This document shows positions 1 through 9,068 of a stretch of 64,000 bases of DNA, one piece after another. Origin of the DNA: Cyanobacterium sp. Dongsha4. GTDB taxonomy: Bacteria; Cyanobacteriota; Cyanobacteriia; Cyanobacteriales; Cyanobacteriaceae. The stretch is taken from positions 881,326 to 945,325 of the forward strand of contig NZ_CP084098.1 of NCBI RefSeq assembly GCF_036345015.1, in the 5' to 3' direction. The notes under the pieces are model-generated. The model ran no database searches and was not told where the DNA came from. It saw nothing but the letters and a program-made list of their open reading frames with translations. A program made the translations under genes and the position numbers. Position 1 is the stretch's first letter, and each line of letters begins with the position of its first letter.

Positions 1-979
1 AAGTTGCTACTCGCCCTCCTGCACGGTGACGAAATTCCTGTAATTCCTGATCTGCTTGAGGTGTACCGATGCGATCGCACACATTTAAACGGGCAAGAGG
101 ACCCACTCTGTAAATACCATCAGGATAGCCCAAAGGTTTGTAATAAGGAAACTTGAGATAAGACCAATTTTCCACCGCTTCCCCCAAATAATCTTGATAA
201 TCGTCCTCACTGAGCTTATCGGCAACTATATTTCCTTGACTATCCACAAAGCGAATATGTCCGCCGTAGTGTTCCCAATTACCGTTATCTGCCACCAAAC
301 TCATAAATAAAGAGTCAAATTTGCCAAAAGTATCAATTTCTGTGGTTAATTGACTATCTAAGAGCTTTTTAAGCAGATTTAAAGCTAATTCAGTGGTTTG
401 CTTCGCTTCTGGGAGATTTTCCATAATCCATTGTCGCCCAGATTCAGAAAGAGGCGATCGCACTCCCCCCGGTACAGCCCATGCCGCATGGATTTTTCTT
501 GCTCCCAATAGTTCAATTATATTCTGTCCAAAACTGCGTAAACGAATACCAGCACGAGCCAAATCAGGTTCAGCCGCCATTAAGCCGAAAACGTTACGGG
601 TTGAGGGGTTGCTATCCCAACCGAGGAGAAAATCGGGGCTACTGAGATGGAAAAATGAAAGGGCGTGGGATTGGGTAATTTGTGCTAAATTCATTAAACG
701 GCGCAGTTTTTCCGCACTGGGAAGAATTTTAACACCGAGAATTTTATCCCCAGTTTTGGCGGAGGCGAGAAGATGACTAACAGGACAAATACCACAAATA
801 CGGGCGGTAATTCCAGCCATTTCAAACATGGGGCGACCTTCGCAGAATTTTTCAAAACCCCGAAATTCTACCACATGAAAACGGGCATCATTTACTTCTC
901 CTTGATCATCTAAATAAATGGATATTTTGGCATGACCTTCGATGCGAGTTACAGGATCGATAACAACAGTTTTACCCAT
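1..979 (-). CDS. hoxH: HoxH, large catalytic subunit of bidirectional [NiFe] hydrogenase (3' end outside window)
   Basis: The reading frame starts at an ATG at 979 and stays open to the window edge, giving 326 residues; the family is usually around 470-480, so the C-terminus with the second pair of nickel cysteines lies outside. The N-terminus reads [20 protein letters not shown], the classic [NiFe] large-subunit opening, and [10 protein letters not shown] supplies the first nickel ligands Cys62 and Cys65. HoxH binds the NiFe(CN)2CO centre and pairs with HoxY in the cytoplasmic NAD(P)-linked hydrogenase. It is the last hox gene of the minus-strand set, separated from hoxY by an Uma2 gene and a restriction-modification gene. 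A plus-strand open frame at 393-776 is only its shadow. Confidence 0.96.
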   Translation of the reverse strand, partial: MGKTVVIDPVTRIEGHAKISIYLDDQGEVNDARFHVVEFRGFEKFCEGRPMFEMAGITARICGICPVSHLLASAKTGDKILGVKILPSAEKLRRLMNLAQITQSHALSFFHLSSPDFLLGWDSNPSTRNVFGLMAAEPDLARAGIRLRSFGQNIIELLGARKIHAAWAVPGGVRSPLSESGRQWIMENLPEAKQTTELALNLLKKLLDSQLTTEIDTFGKFDSLFMSLVADNGNWEHYGGHIRFVDSQGNIVADKLSEDDYQDYLGEAVENWSYLKFPYYKPLGYPDGIYRVGPLARLNVCDRIGTPQADQELQEFRHRAGGRVAT

Positions 980-1055
980 AGTTTTTACCTATATTTATAC
1001 TTAAATATTAGATGCTTTTTAGGGATTAAATCAATTAAGTTTCGTAAAGCATGAT

Positions 1056-4000
1056 TCAGAATTTATAAATATCATCAATTTCCCTCATAACTTCCATTGT
1101 ATTCTGTAAAACAATTAAAATATTTTGATAGTGAATAATATCCTTTTCCGTGAGACTAAGATTTTCTTTTTTTCTATCCTTTAACCATTTTTCCAACACC
1201 TGATAACCGCCAATTTTAAACTCCCATAACGACTTATTAACACCACAAAAATAACAGTCTTTATTAATTATAACTTGTTGTTTATTTTCATCATATTTAA
1301 TCTGCTTCACCTCATTTTTACCATCCCCTTGATAGTGAAAATCTCCCTTTTCTTGGGTAAAAATTGGTAAATTGTCATTACTGATAAAGTTAGAAATAGT
1401 AGTTTTAATATCAGGTAAATTTTTCATCAGATGAAGATTAACTAAAATCTCTCCTTTTTCTGCTAATTGCTTAAACAAGTCTTGATTCTTAGGCAGAGGA
1501 ATACGGGGAAAATCTATCTTTAAAAATTGGGCATATCTTTGACGATAATGAGGAGAATGTAAAACTGCATAAATATAATAAAAAATCATTTCAGGGGAAG
1601 GAGTATAGCCTAACTTATTAGTAATTGCTTTAATAAATTTAGGAGAAAAATTAGCTTGTTTTTCTTCTTGTTGCGTTAAAATTTGTCCATTTTCTGTATC
1701 AGGATAAATATAAAGGGGAAATACTTGATTTGCTTCTCTACTGATTGTAGAAATAACGCAATCATTAGCTGGTTTATTTGTTACTAAACAATGATAATAA
1801 CCTACATTTGCTTGTTGTCTTGAAGCTAATAAACATAGATTATCTTTACCCATAACATGATTAATTAATTCACGTCTAGGACGATCCATTATCGTATCAC
1901 TAAAATAACAGAAACGCCAATCAAAAGGACGATATAAACAATCAATTAATTTATCTTCCCATTGTGGATCATTTTTAATCTCTTGACGTGCTTTTTTTAG
2001 TTTCCAATCTCGGTTATCTTTTAAATTATATTTTTCGTAATATTCATCATCAGAAATATTTTTATCTCTCATTTCCTCAATGCGATGATATAATTTTTCT
2101 CGATCAAAATCAATAGCGAAATGATCTCGATGAGTTTGAAAACCTAAGACATTAATAGGCATAATATCGGTAATTTTCCACCCTTGATTATATTCTTCTA
2201 ACAAAAAAGTATCTTGAGGAGTAAAAAGATAAAAAGGCGATTGAGGGTTAACAGTTTCCCAGTTAATCTCATACAAATTTAACTCTTTTAACTGTTCATA
2301 TTTACTCTCACGACTACCCCACATATCATAATAATAAATCCCATTTTTGATAGTATGAGGTTCACCTTTAAAAGTTAAAAAACTCTTGTCTTTAGGAATA
2401 TCTTTAACGGCGATAATTATAGCAACTCCCTGTTGAATATCAAAGACATTTTTATCAGGAGTGCCATCGGGAGAAACTTCTTTTTTCTTCGCATTACCAT
2501 GTAAATTAATTAAATAAATGCAGTCAAAACTATTCATTAACTGTTGACGCATTCCCCGAAAAGTTGGGTTATCTAAATAACCATGATTAGTAACAAAAGC
2601 TAAAATTCCCGCTCCAGTTTTCTCGATTCTCCACTGCCCAAATCTGATAAATTTTACATAGTCATCTTGCAACCATTTCGGATTTTTTTCGTTTAAATCC
2701 ATGCCATCCACTTGGTAATAATCTTTGATTAAACCATCAATCCAACTGCCTTTATTGGCGGAATGTCCAGCATAAGGGGGATTACCAATGACAACATTAA
2801 TAGGAGTTTCTGTTTTAACTTCGGCGGCTTGGTTTGCCTCTTGGGAGATATATTCAGCAAATAGTAATTCTGATTTTTTGATACCTTCATCTAAGCTATT
2901 AGTGAGAAAAATATTAAGTCTTTCTTTCTCTTGAAAACGATAACCTAAAGTTTTTAATAATAAACCTAATTTTAAATGAGCAATGGTATAAGGAGTCATC
3001 AATAACTCAAAACCAAATAATCTTTTTAAGACTCGTTTTTGTTTTAATAATTCGTGCCAATTTCTGACACCATAACGGTTAAAATTTTCGTAAATTTGCT
3101 TAATTATCTCGTATAAAAAAGTACCTGTACCCGTAGCAGGATCTAAAATATTAACATGGGTATTAGCTAAACCATCATCTAAATAGAAGTAAGTTTCTAA
3201 GACATCATTAACGGCTTTGACAATGAAATAAACGACAGGTTCGGGAGTATAATAAACACCACGATTTTTTCTTAATTTAGCAGAATAAGCAGATAAAAAA
3301 GTTTCGTAAAAATGGACAACGGGATCTTCTCTTTTTGTTTCTCGCCCAAAATTTTCTAAAATATTAGCCATATCCGCATTAGCTAAAAGTTCGATCAAAA
3401 GGGAAATTGACCATTGAATTTTTTTAGCGATATTGGTACTAATAACGGTATCAAATAAACCTTTTAAAAAGGGGATATTATCACTTAAATAATAACTAGC
3501 CGTTTCCGCATTAAACTCCTGATTAATTCCCCCCTTGCTAAGGGGGGTTAGGGGGGATCTTTCACCCTTATTAAGAGGTTTTAACCCCCCCTCGCCTCCC
3601 CTAATAGGGGGGGAAGAAAAAAGGGATCTTTCATGATGCCCAATTCTAGCGGTAAATAAGCCGTAGGCAATAGTTTGAGCGTACATATCAGCAAAATTAT
3701 TGCTATCTAAATCAGGTAATAATAAATCCTGAAATACTAACTTTAATTGTCTTAATTCTCCTGTTTCATTTTCTTGTTTTAAAGCAGATTCAATACTATA
3801 ACAAAGGGCTTTTGTTACTGTTGCCATTTCCATAGCTAACTCAGTATAGTTGTTAATTATTTTCCCTTCATTACTAAGAAAATTATGGATTAAATCAATG
3901 AATTTATCAGATTCTTTTGTGGCGATAATTTGATTATTCTTAACCTCACCAATAACAATTTTTTGCTGTAATTTACCGTTTTTATACCAACGAAATTCTA

Positions 4001-4301
4001 AAAAATTAGTTAAAACAAAGTTAAGTGCGATCGCACTATCTAAATAACGTTTAAGTTGTTCAGTTTCGAGAATTAAATCTAAATTTTCGCTGATTTTTTT
4101 AGCTTCAATATAACCAATAACACGATTATTTTTTCTAACAGTAAAATCGGGGATACCTGCTTGATTACCTTTTTCTTCAATAACCGTATTAATCCCTAAC
4201 ATAGCGGTATCAATAAAAGTTTTTAGAGTAGGATAATGACTTCTTTCACTACCCTTTTGTAAAATATTTTCTATTTCTTGGAGATAATAATTAACATCCA
4301 T
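1056..4301 (-). CDS. Type ISP/IIG-like restriction-modification enzyme (fused nuclease and N6-adenine methyltransferase)
   Basis: A 1081-residue single-chain enzyme. Near the N-terminus, PDFTV followed by GYIEAKK (Asp52, Glu67, Lys69) fits a PD-(D/E)xK nuclease. A central gamma-type methyltransferase domain has motif I as DPATGTGTF (about 386-394) and motif IV as NPPY (about 504-507). The C-terminal third is presumably the target-recognition region. The family cuts unmethylated foreign DNA and protects the host by adenine methylation; the recognition site cannot be read from sequence. It lies between hoxY and hoxH on the same strand, an odd place for a defence gene. An in-frame palindromic repeat adds about 30 residues (229-258) between the nuclease and methylase parts. 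Family assignment is firm, the exact subtype less so. Confidence 0.88.
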   Translation of the reverse strand: MDVNYYLQEIENILQKGSERSHYPTLKTFIDTAMLGINTVIEEKGNQAGIPDFTVRKNNRVIGYIEAKKISENLDLILETEQLKRYLDSAIALNFVLTNFLEFRWYKNGKLQQKIVIGEVKNNQIIATKESDKFIDLIHNFLSNEGKIINNYTELAMEMATVTKALCYSIESALKQENETGELRQLKLVFQDLLLPDLDSNNFADMYAQTIAYGLFTARIGHHERSLFSSPPIRGGEGGLKPLNKGERSPLTPLSKGGINQEFNAETASYYLSDNIPFLKGLFDTVISTNIAKKIQWSISLLIELLANADMANILENFGRETKREDPVVHFYETFLSAYSAKLRKNRGVYYTPEPVVYFIVKAVNDVLETYFYLDDGLANTHVNILDPATGTGTFLYEIIKQIYENFNRYGVRNWHELLKQKRVLKRLFGFELLMTPYTIAHLKLGLLLKTLGYRFQEKERLNIFLTNSLDEGIKKSELLFAEYISQEANQAAEVKTETPINVVIGNPPYAGHSANKGSWIDGLIKDYYQVDGMDLNEKNPKWLQDDYVKFIRFGQWRIEKTGAGILAFVTNHGYLDNPTFRGMRQQLMNSFDCIYLINLHGNAKKKEVSPDGTPDKNVFDIQQGVAIIIAVKDIPKDKSFLTFKGEPHTIKNGIYYYDMWGSRESKYEQLKELNLYEINWETVNPQSPFYLFTPQDTFLLEEYNQGWKITDIMPINVLGFQTHRDHFAIDFDREKLYHRIEEMRDKNISDDEYYEKYNLKDNRDWKLKKARQEIKNDPQWEDKLIDCLYRPFDWRFCYFSDTIMDRPRRELINHVMGKDNLCLLASRQQANVGYYHCLVTNKPANDCVISTISREANQVFPLYIYPDTENGQILTQQEEKQANFSPKFIKAITNKLGYTPSPEMIFYYIYAVLHSPHYRQRYAQFLKIDFPRIPLPKNQDLFKQLAEKGEILVNLHLMKNLPDIKTTISNFISNDNLPIFTQEKGDFHYQGDGKNEVKQIKYDENKQQVIINKDCYFCGVNKSLWEFKIGGYQVLEKWLKDRKKENLSLTEKDIIHYQNILIVLQNTMEVMREIDDIYKF
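3529..3614. repeat. G/C-run palindromic repeat inserted in frame in the restriction-modification gene
   Basis: About 86 bases made of runs of C and G separated by short AT spacers (CCCCCC..AAGGGGGG, CACCCTTATTAAGAGG, CCCCCCTCGCC..GGGGGGG), capable of folding into nested hairpins. The composition is unlike the surrounding AT-rich gene. On the coding strand it reads as Pro/Gly/Lys-rich sequence (SSPPIRGGEGG, SPLTPLSKGG) and keeps the frame open. A related C-run/G-run sequence lies in the intergenic gap near 57668-57705. Confidence 0.8.
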
Positions 4302-4332
4302 TTGAATCAGAATCTAATAATAATTGATAAAA

Positions 4333-4977
4333 TTATTTTATTGTATAATCTTTAATTAAAGCCCGAAAAGCTCTAACGGTTTTATTTCTTCCTTGAGTTT
4401 TACACTGATTTACAAATTCTGGAATTAATGTTTTTAAGGGAATATTAGGAAAAATAGGGCTAGATTCTACCTCTATATATTGACCATTTTCAAGAAAATT
4501 AATCTGTAAATTACCCTTTTCAAAACGCCACAATTCAGGAACACCTAAAGCCGAGTAAATATGAGGATAAGTACGAGATGTCAAGTCAATTTCTATAGCT
4601 AAATCTGGAGGAGGATCAATGGTTAAATCTATTCTTTTTTTCCCCCTAATTTTGGCTTCATTTTGAATATAAAAACAGTTATCAGGTTCGAGTCCTTTTT
4701 GCAAGATTTCACTTTTAAAAGTAGTTGAACCTAAACACAAAAAATCAATGTCTAATTCCTCTAAAATAATCTCTAATAAAGTGGTAATTAAAACTTTATC
4801 TAGTTCATATTCTAGGGATGGAGTCATAATTTCTAGGGTGTAATGATGATAGGCAATTCTACTATTTCTTTTTTCTCCTAATTCTTCTAATATTTGTTCA
4901 AATTGCTTCCAGTCAACATCATTTATAACTAGAGTTTGACCTTCTAAAACGTTAATTTTTTCTAAGGCTAAAAGCAT
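4333..4977 (-). CDS. Uma2 family (DUF820) putative endonuclease
   Basis: A 214-residue protein with the Uma2 nuclease-fold pattern: a conserved central PPPDLAIEIDLTSR strand carrying the acidic pair, then GVPELWRFEKGNLQI with the conserved GxPExW element. Uma2 proteins belong to the PD-(D/E)xK superfamily and are greatly expanded in cyanobacteria; their cellular role is not established. The gene lies between hoxY and the restriction-modification gene on the same strand. A second, decayed Uma2-like start lies between hoxF and hoxU. Confidence 0.85.
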   Translation of the reverse strand: MLLALEKINVLEGQTLVINDVDWKQFEQILEELGEKRNSRIAYHHYTLEIMTPSLEYELDKVLITTLLEIILEELDIDFLCLGSTTFKSEILQKGLEPDNCFYIQNEAKIRGKKRIDLTIDPPPDLAIEIDLTSRTYPHIYSALGVPELWRFEKGNLQINFLENGQYIEVESSPIFPNIPLKTLIPEFVNQCKTQGRNKTVRAFRALIKDYTIK

Positions 4978-4986
4978 TTTTTTCGT

Positions 4987-5058
4987 GAGTTCGGAGTTCG
5001 GAGTTCGGAGTTATAATCAGATAAAAACTATTGCCTATTGCCTGTTCCCTTTTGCCTC
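4987..5058. repeat. Heptamer repeats GAGTTCG plus TTGCCT-type repeats
   Basis: Between Uma2 and hoxY there are three and a half tandem copies of the 7-base unit GAGTTCG (4987-5012), followed by imperfect TTGCCTA/TTGCCTG units (about 5032-5058). The same GAGTTCG family recurs at 22351-22385 and 57743-57770. Such short tandem repeats (STRR-like) are typical cyanobacterial intergenic elements. Confidence 0.75.
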
Positions 5059-5093
5059 CTTTAACCAGAGATTTAGGGAACAAATGCAAGGAT

Positions 5094-5642
5094 TTAACCA
5101 AACTTGATCATTTCTCGCCCTTCCATGACGGGTTTTTCTCCTTTTAATAGAGGTGCGATCGCATCTTTGATTCTTTGGGCAGAGGGTGGGCATCCGGGAA
5201 GGAATAAATCCACCTCTACCACATGGTGAATGGGTTGTACTTTTTCCAGTAATGGAGGTACGATGTCTGGATCTTTAGGAATTTGACCACCGTGATCACT
5301 TAACTCCAGATAACACCGTTTTAGCACAGGATCAGAGCCATTTAACATATTTCTCATGGCGGGTACATTGGCTGTCACCGCACAATCACCGAAGGAGATG
5401 AGAAACTTAGTTTTTTTGCGTACTTCAAGCAGTAATTCTAAGTTTTCCTCATTGGCGATCGCACCTTCCACCAGACAAACATCCACATTATCAGGATAGT
5501 CTTTAATGTCACTGGCGACGGGGCTATAAACCACATCCACTGCTTCGGCTACGTCAAATAAAAACTCATCCAAATCGAGGAAAGACATATGACAACCCGA
5601 ACAACCAGCTAACCAAACCGTTGCAAATCTTATCTTGTCCAT
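5094..5642 (-). CDS. hoxY: HoxY, small [FeS] subunit of bidirectional hydrogenase
   Basis: A 182-residue protein of the normal HoxY length. Cysteine motifs of the proximal [4Fe-4S] cluster are visible: AGCSGCHMSF near residue 14, GDCAVTANVPAMRN in the middle, and FLPGCPPSA near residue 150. It passes electrons from the NiFe site in HoxH to the diaphorase part HoxEFU. Its start overlaps the end of hoxU by 13 bases, which implies translational coupling. Confidence 0.96.
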   Translation of the reverse strand: MDKIRFATVWLAGCSGCHMSFLDLDEFLFDVAEAVDVVYSPVASDIKDYPDNVDVCLVEGAIANEENLELLLEVRKKTKFLISFGDCAVTANVPAMRNMLNGSDPVLKRCYLELSDHGGQIPKDPDIVPPLLEKVQPIHHVVEVDLFLPGCPPSAQRIKDAIAPLLKGEKPVMEGREMIKFG

Positions 5643-6346
5643 TGGTGTTTCTCCCTTGCAGTATTTAAAAATTCAATGTTGTCTGGATGCTTGTGCATTT
5701 CCGCCGTAGTTGCCCCTTTACGGAAAATAGTACCAGTAGGACAGGCTTCCACGCACTTACCGCAAGAAGTACAAGCAGATACATCCCCCCAAGGTTGATT
5801 TAGTCCACTAATAATCTTTGCCGCCGCCCCCCTAAATGCCACATTCCAAACGTGAGCGCCTTCGATTTCGCTACAAACCCTCACGCAACGGGTACAAAGA
5901 ATACAACGATTATGATCAATGCCAAACATGGGATGAGACAAGTCCACATCTCGATCAGGAAAACGGTAGTTAAAGCGACTGTGATCCATACCTACTTCTA
6001 CCGCAGTATCCTGCAACTGACAATTATTATTTGCCACACAAGTAGCACAAATATGATTACCCTCTGCAAAAAGTAATTCCACAGTCATTTTACGATATTC
6101 TTTGAGGATGTCTGTCTGGGTAAAGACTTCCATGCCTTCGGTTACTTCGGTGATGCAACTAGGTACGAGTTTGTCACTACCCTTTATTTGTACTAAACAC
6201 AAACGACAAGCTCCCACATCAGAAACCCCTTCTAAATGGCAGAGTGTCGGAATTTTGACCCCCGCTTCTTTGGCGGCACTGAGAACACTACTCCCAGATG
6301 CGATCGCCACATCAATATCATCAATTTTTAAGGTTACTACAGCCAT
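5630..6346 (-). CDS. hoxU: HoxU, iron-sulfur diaphorase subunit of bidirectional hydrogenase
   Basis: A 238-residue NuoG N-terminal-like protein. An N-terminal 2Fe-2S ferredoxin fold carries CHLEGVSDVGACRLC (about 36-50). A middle cluster region has CATCVANNNCQLQ, and two [4Fe-4S] motifs follow: CILCTRCVRVC and CTSCGKCVEACP. It relays electrons between HoxF and the HoxYH dimer. It overlaps hoxY at its 3' end. Upstream, 287 bases separate it from hoxF and hold a decayed Uma2 start. Confidence 0.96.
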   Translation of the reverse strand: MAVVTLKIDDIDVAIASGSSVLSAAKEAGVKIPTLCHLEGVSDVGACRLCLVQIKGSDKLVPSCITEVTEGMEVFTQTDILKEYRKMTVELLFAEGNHICATCVANNNCQLQDTAVEVGMDHSRFNYRFPDRDVDLSHPMFGIDHNRCILCTRCVRVCSEIEGAHVWNVAFRGAAAKIISGLNQPWGDVSACTSCGKCVEACPTGTIFRKGATTAEMHKHPDNIEFLNTAREKHQWTR

Positions 6347-6425
6347 AATGAATAATTTTAAATTTAGAATTATTTGAGTTCAGAGTTAACATTAATTAAG
6401 TAAATAAGTGAATGAAATTAATTGC

Positions 6426-6545
6426 TCAATAGTAGTAAAATTTTCCTTTCTGATAGTCAGCATTTGCCGTTGCTTCGATAAAGTTACCCCAAGAGGCTTC
6501 TATCCATGAATCTGTGACAATTTTTGGAGAAAATGTTGTTGTCAT
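6426..6545 (-). pseudogene. Truncated Uma2-like N-terminal fragment between hoxF and hoxU
   Basis: A 39-codon frame begins at an ATG at 6545 and stops at 6426. It reads MTTTFSPKIVTDSWIEASWG and continues to a C-terminal YQKGKFYYY. The pattern of a basic N-terminus, W.EF/NFI, then Y.KGK.YYY resembles the first 40 residues of cyanobacterial Uma2 (DUF820) proteins, but the nuclease core is missing. It is best read as a decayed Uma2 gene; a genuine small protein is possible. The rest of the 287-base hoxF-hoxU gap shows nothing recognisable. Confidence 0.5.
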
Positions 6546-6633
6546 AAAGCAAAGATAATGAATGTGAACTATGGGTTGTGAAAAAGAAACAGTGTATGAT
6601 TGCTTATTTATTACTTATTACTCTACTGATTAC

Positions 6634-8223
6634 TTAAACTTTCAACAACTCCCGATATTCATTTTCAAAATATTTCAGGGTGCTTAACACAGGATTAGGG
6701 GCGGTTTGTCCTAAACCACAAAGGCTAGTAGCTTTCACCATTTCTGATAGGTGTCTTAATGCTTGTAAGTCTTTTTCTGTGGCTTCGCCGTTGAGGATTT
6801 TTGTCAACATCTGATACAGTTGCACAGTACCCGTACGACAAGGAATACATTTACCGCAGGTTTCCCCCCGACAAAATTCCATATAAAATCGGGCTAATCC
6901 CACCATGTTAGTATCTTCATCAATAACAATCATTCCCCCTGAACCCATCATTGTGCCTAATTCCCTCAGTGATTCATAGTCAACAGGGGTGTCAAAAAGC
7001 TCAAAGGGAATACATCCCCCAGAAGGTCCTCCCGTTTGCACTGCTTTAACTTGGGCGTTATTGGTGACACCTCCTCCCATTTCCATGACAATTTGTCGAA
7101 TAGATGTCCCCATCGGCACTTCGATTAAGCCTGTATTCTGGACTTTACCTGTTAAAGCAAAAACTTTTGTACCCTTACTGGTAGCTGTGCCAATACTGCT
7201 ATACCATGCCCCTCCTTGACGAATAATTGGTACAACACTAGCAAAAGTTTCCACATTATTAATGAGGGTTGGGCTTCCCCATAAACCTGACTGAGCAGGG
7301 TAGGGAGGGCGAGGGGTAGGATTTCCTCTTTTTCCTTCGATAGAGGCGATAAGGGCGGTTTCTTCGCCACAAACAAATGCCCCTGCACCAACTCGAATTT
7401 CTACTTTAAAGTCAAAGAGACTATCAAATATCTGTGTACCTAGCAAGTCTTTGCGTTTCGCCTGTTGAATAGCTTTTTGTAATCGGGCGATCGCAAGTGG
7501 ATATTCAGCTCTGACATAAATATATCCTTCGTTTGCCCCCACTGCATAAGCTGCGATCGCCATTCCTTCAATAATACGATGGGGATCACTTTCTAAGACA
7601 CTACGATCCATAAATGCACCGGGATCGCCTTCATCAGCATTACAGACCACATATTTCTGCTCATTGGGCATTTTTGCCACTGTTGCCCATTTCAAGCCAG
7701 TAGGATAACCTCCTCCACCTCTGCCTCTTAATCCACTGATGGTAATTTCTTTGACTACTTCTTCGGGGGTCATTTCATGAAGAACATGATATAACTGTTG
7801 ATAACCACCAACGGCGATGTAATCTTCTATTTTTTCTGGGTCAATTTTGCCACTGTTTTCTAAGACAACGGGCATTTGTAAGGCAAAGAAGGGATGATTA
7901 TAGTCTCCTTCTGGGGCAGTGGGGTTTACTTGGGAATTTTGTAGGGCTAAAATCATCAGATAAGCATCTTCTGGTCGCACATTTTCGTAGAGTTTTCCAT
8001 GGACATCTACTAAGCAACCTCTACCGCAAAAACGCATACAACCTACGGCACATAAATCAACTTTCTCTGTTAATCCCTGAGATGCGATCGCATCTTCCAA
8101 AGCCTTAGCCACTTCCGCCGCCCCTGAAGATTGACAACCTGCGGCATTACAATATAAAACCCGAATCGGTTTACGAGAGTTAACGGTTTCAAGTGCGATC
8201 GCCTGTAGTTCGTGTAATTCCAT
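6634..8223 (-). CDS. hoxF: HoxF, NAD(P)H/FMN-binding diaphorase subunit of bidirectional hydrogenase
   Basis: A 529-residue NuoF-like flavoprotein with a thioredoxin-like [2Fe-2S] N-terminus (CNAAGCQSSG and CAVGCMRFCGRGC within the first 75 residues). It has the FMN/NAD glycine-rich loop GLRGRGGGGYPTGLKW, the FMN-site segment GAGAFVCGEETALIASIEG, and the C-terminal [4Fe-4S] motif CGKCIPCRTGT with a later SLCGLG cysteine. It exchanges electrons with NAD(H) or NADP(H). It starts 6 bases after the hoxE stop, so the two are co-transcribed. Confidence 0.96.
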   Translation of the reverse strand: MELHELQAIALETVNSRKPIRVLYCNAAGCQSSGAAEVAKALEDAIASQGLTEKVDLCAVGCMRFCGRGCLVDVHGKLYENVRPEDAYLMILALQNSQVNPTAPEGDYNHPFFALQMPVVLENSGKIDPEKIEDYIAVGGYQQLYHVLHEMTPEEVVKEITISGLRGRGGGGYPTGLKWATVAKMPNEQKYVVCNADEGDPGAFMDRSVLESDPHRIIEGMAIAAYAVGANEGYIYVRAEYPLAIARLQKAIQQAKRKDLLGTQIFDSLFDFKVEIRVGAGAFVCGEETALIASIEGKRGNPTPRPPYPAQSGLWGSPTLINNVETFASVVPIIRQGGAWYSSIGTATSKGTKVFALTGKVQNTGLIEVPMGTSIRQIVMEMGGGVTNNAQVKAVQTGGPSGGCIPFELFDTPVDYESLRELGTMMGSGGMIVIDEDTNMVGLARFYMEFCRGETCGKCIPCRTGTVQLYQMLTKILNGEATEKDLQALRHLSEMVKATSLCGLGQTAPNPVLSTLKYFENEYRELLKV

Positions 8224-8229
8224 TGTTAT

Positions 8230-8736
8230 CTACTCCTGTAACCAGCTAGTGACTTTTTTGACAACCTCGTCGGCGGTTTGTTTACCACACACCTTACCGT
8301 CATAAACCACAGAAGGAGCTAAACCACACGCCCCAATACAACGAGCCGTAAGCAAAGACACCTTACCATCGGCAGAAGTTTCCCCCTGTTGTAATCCAGT
8401 AGCCTCCTCCAGTTTTTCTAGTAATTCCGATGAACCTTTTACATAACAAGCCGTACCCAAACAAACAACACAATTATGAGCACCAGAAGGCTTTAAGGAA
8501 AAAAGATGATAAAAAGTAGCCACTCCAAACACTTCACTAAGAGGTAGTTTTAACTGTCGAGCAACATAAATTAAAACATCATCTTCAAGATAACCAAAAG
8601 TTGATTGCGCCTTATGTAAAACTTGAATTAAAGCGTCTTGTCTGCCGTGATTTTTTTTGATAACTACATCTAAAATTTTGAATCGTTTATCTTTTACCTG
8701 TGTATTTTCCGCAGGAGGTTCGATCGTTGTAGTCAT
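8230..8736 (-). CDS. hoxE: HoxE, [2Fe-2S] subunit of bidirectional hydrogenase
   Basis: A NuoE-like protein of 168 residues from the chosen ATG at 8736 (MTTTIEPPAE). That start is preceded by AGAGGA at a good ribosome-binding distance; the frame is open 16 codons further to 8784, but that extension has no such site. The [2Fe-2S] ligands appear as CLGTACYVKGS and ARCIGACGLAP. It is the first gene of the hox set, so the operon promoter should lie in the gap upstream (8737-9068). Confidence 0.95.
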   Translation of the reverse strand: MTTTIEPPAENTQVKDKRFKILDVVIKKNHGRQDALIQVLHKAQSTFGYLEDDVLIYVARQLKLPLSEVFGVATFYHLFSLKPSGAHNCVVCLGTACYVKGSSELLEKLEEATGLQQGETSADGKVSLLTARCIGACGLAPSVVYDGKVCGKQTADEVVKKVTSWLQE

Positions 8737-9068
8737 GATTCCTCTGAGTAAAATAAACTCCCAAGAAAAACCAACCTTGAACAAGTCAAACCCTTACTAT
8801 GATTAAAACTTAGGCAATTTTTCTTAGTTTTCTAGTTTCAATTTAACACGGATATAAAAGCTCAAATCTCTTTGTTAACTTAGTGATAATATTCTTAACT
8901 AAAAATAACATTTACTAAATTATTTTCATAAGTTTGTTATTGAGAATAAATCTATTTAGCTTTTGTTTTTTAATAATTATGATATAAAATTCTGACAAGA
9001 AATATACTAAGTTAACGACAAGTAAATTAATAGTTAAAATTGAGGCAAAAGGCAGGAGGGAAGAGTAT
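8737..9068. other. Gap upstream of hoxE, expected to hold the hox promoter
   Basis: A 332-base AT-rich stretch without an open frame. The minus-strand promoter of the hox operon is expected here by position, but no -35/-10 pair stands out clearly enough to be placed. No known regulator site was recognised by eye. Confidence 0.4.

Noticed and set aside
393-776. 127-residue plus-strand open frame
   Set aside because: It lies opposite hoxH, has no family likeness, and hoxH is a clear match on the other strand.
3529-3614. Possible CRISPR-like or terminator structure
   Set aside because: The G/C runs are not spaced repeats with unique spacers, and the element is inside an open reading frame.
5852-6377. 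Two plus-strand open frames over hoxU
   Set aside because: Shadows of the iron-sulfur subunit; no likeness, no ribosome-binding sites.
7152-7391. 79-residue minus-strand frame inside hoxF
   Set aside because: Different frame of the same strand as a well-conserved gene; Pro/Leu-rich shadow.
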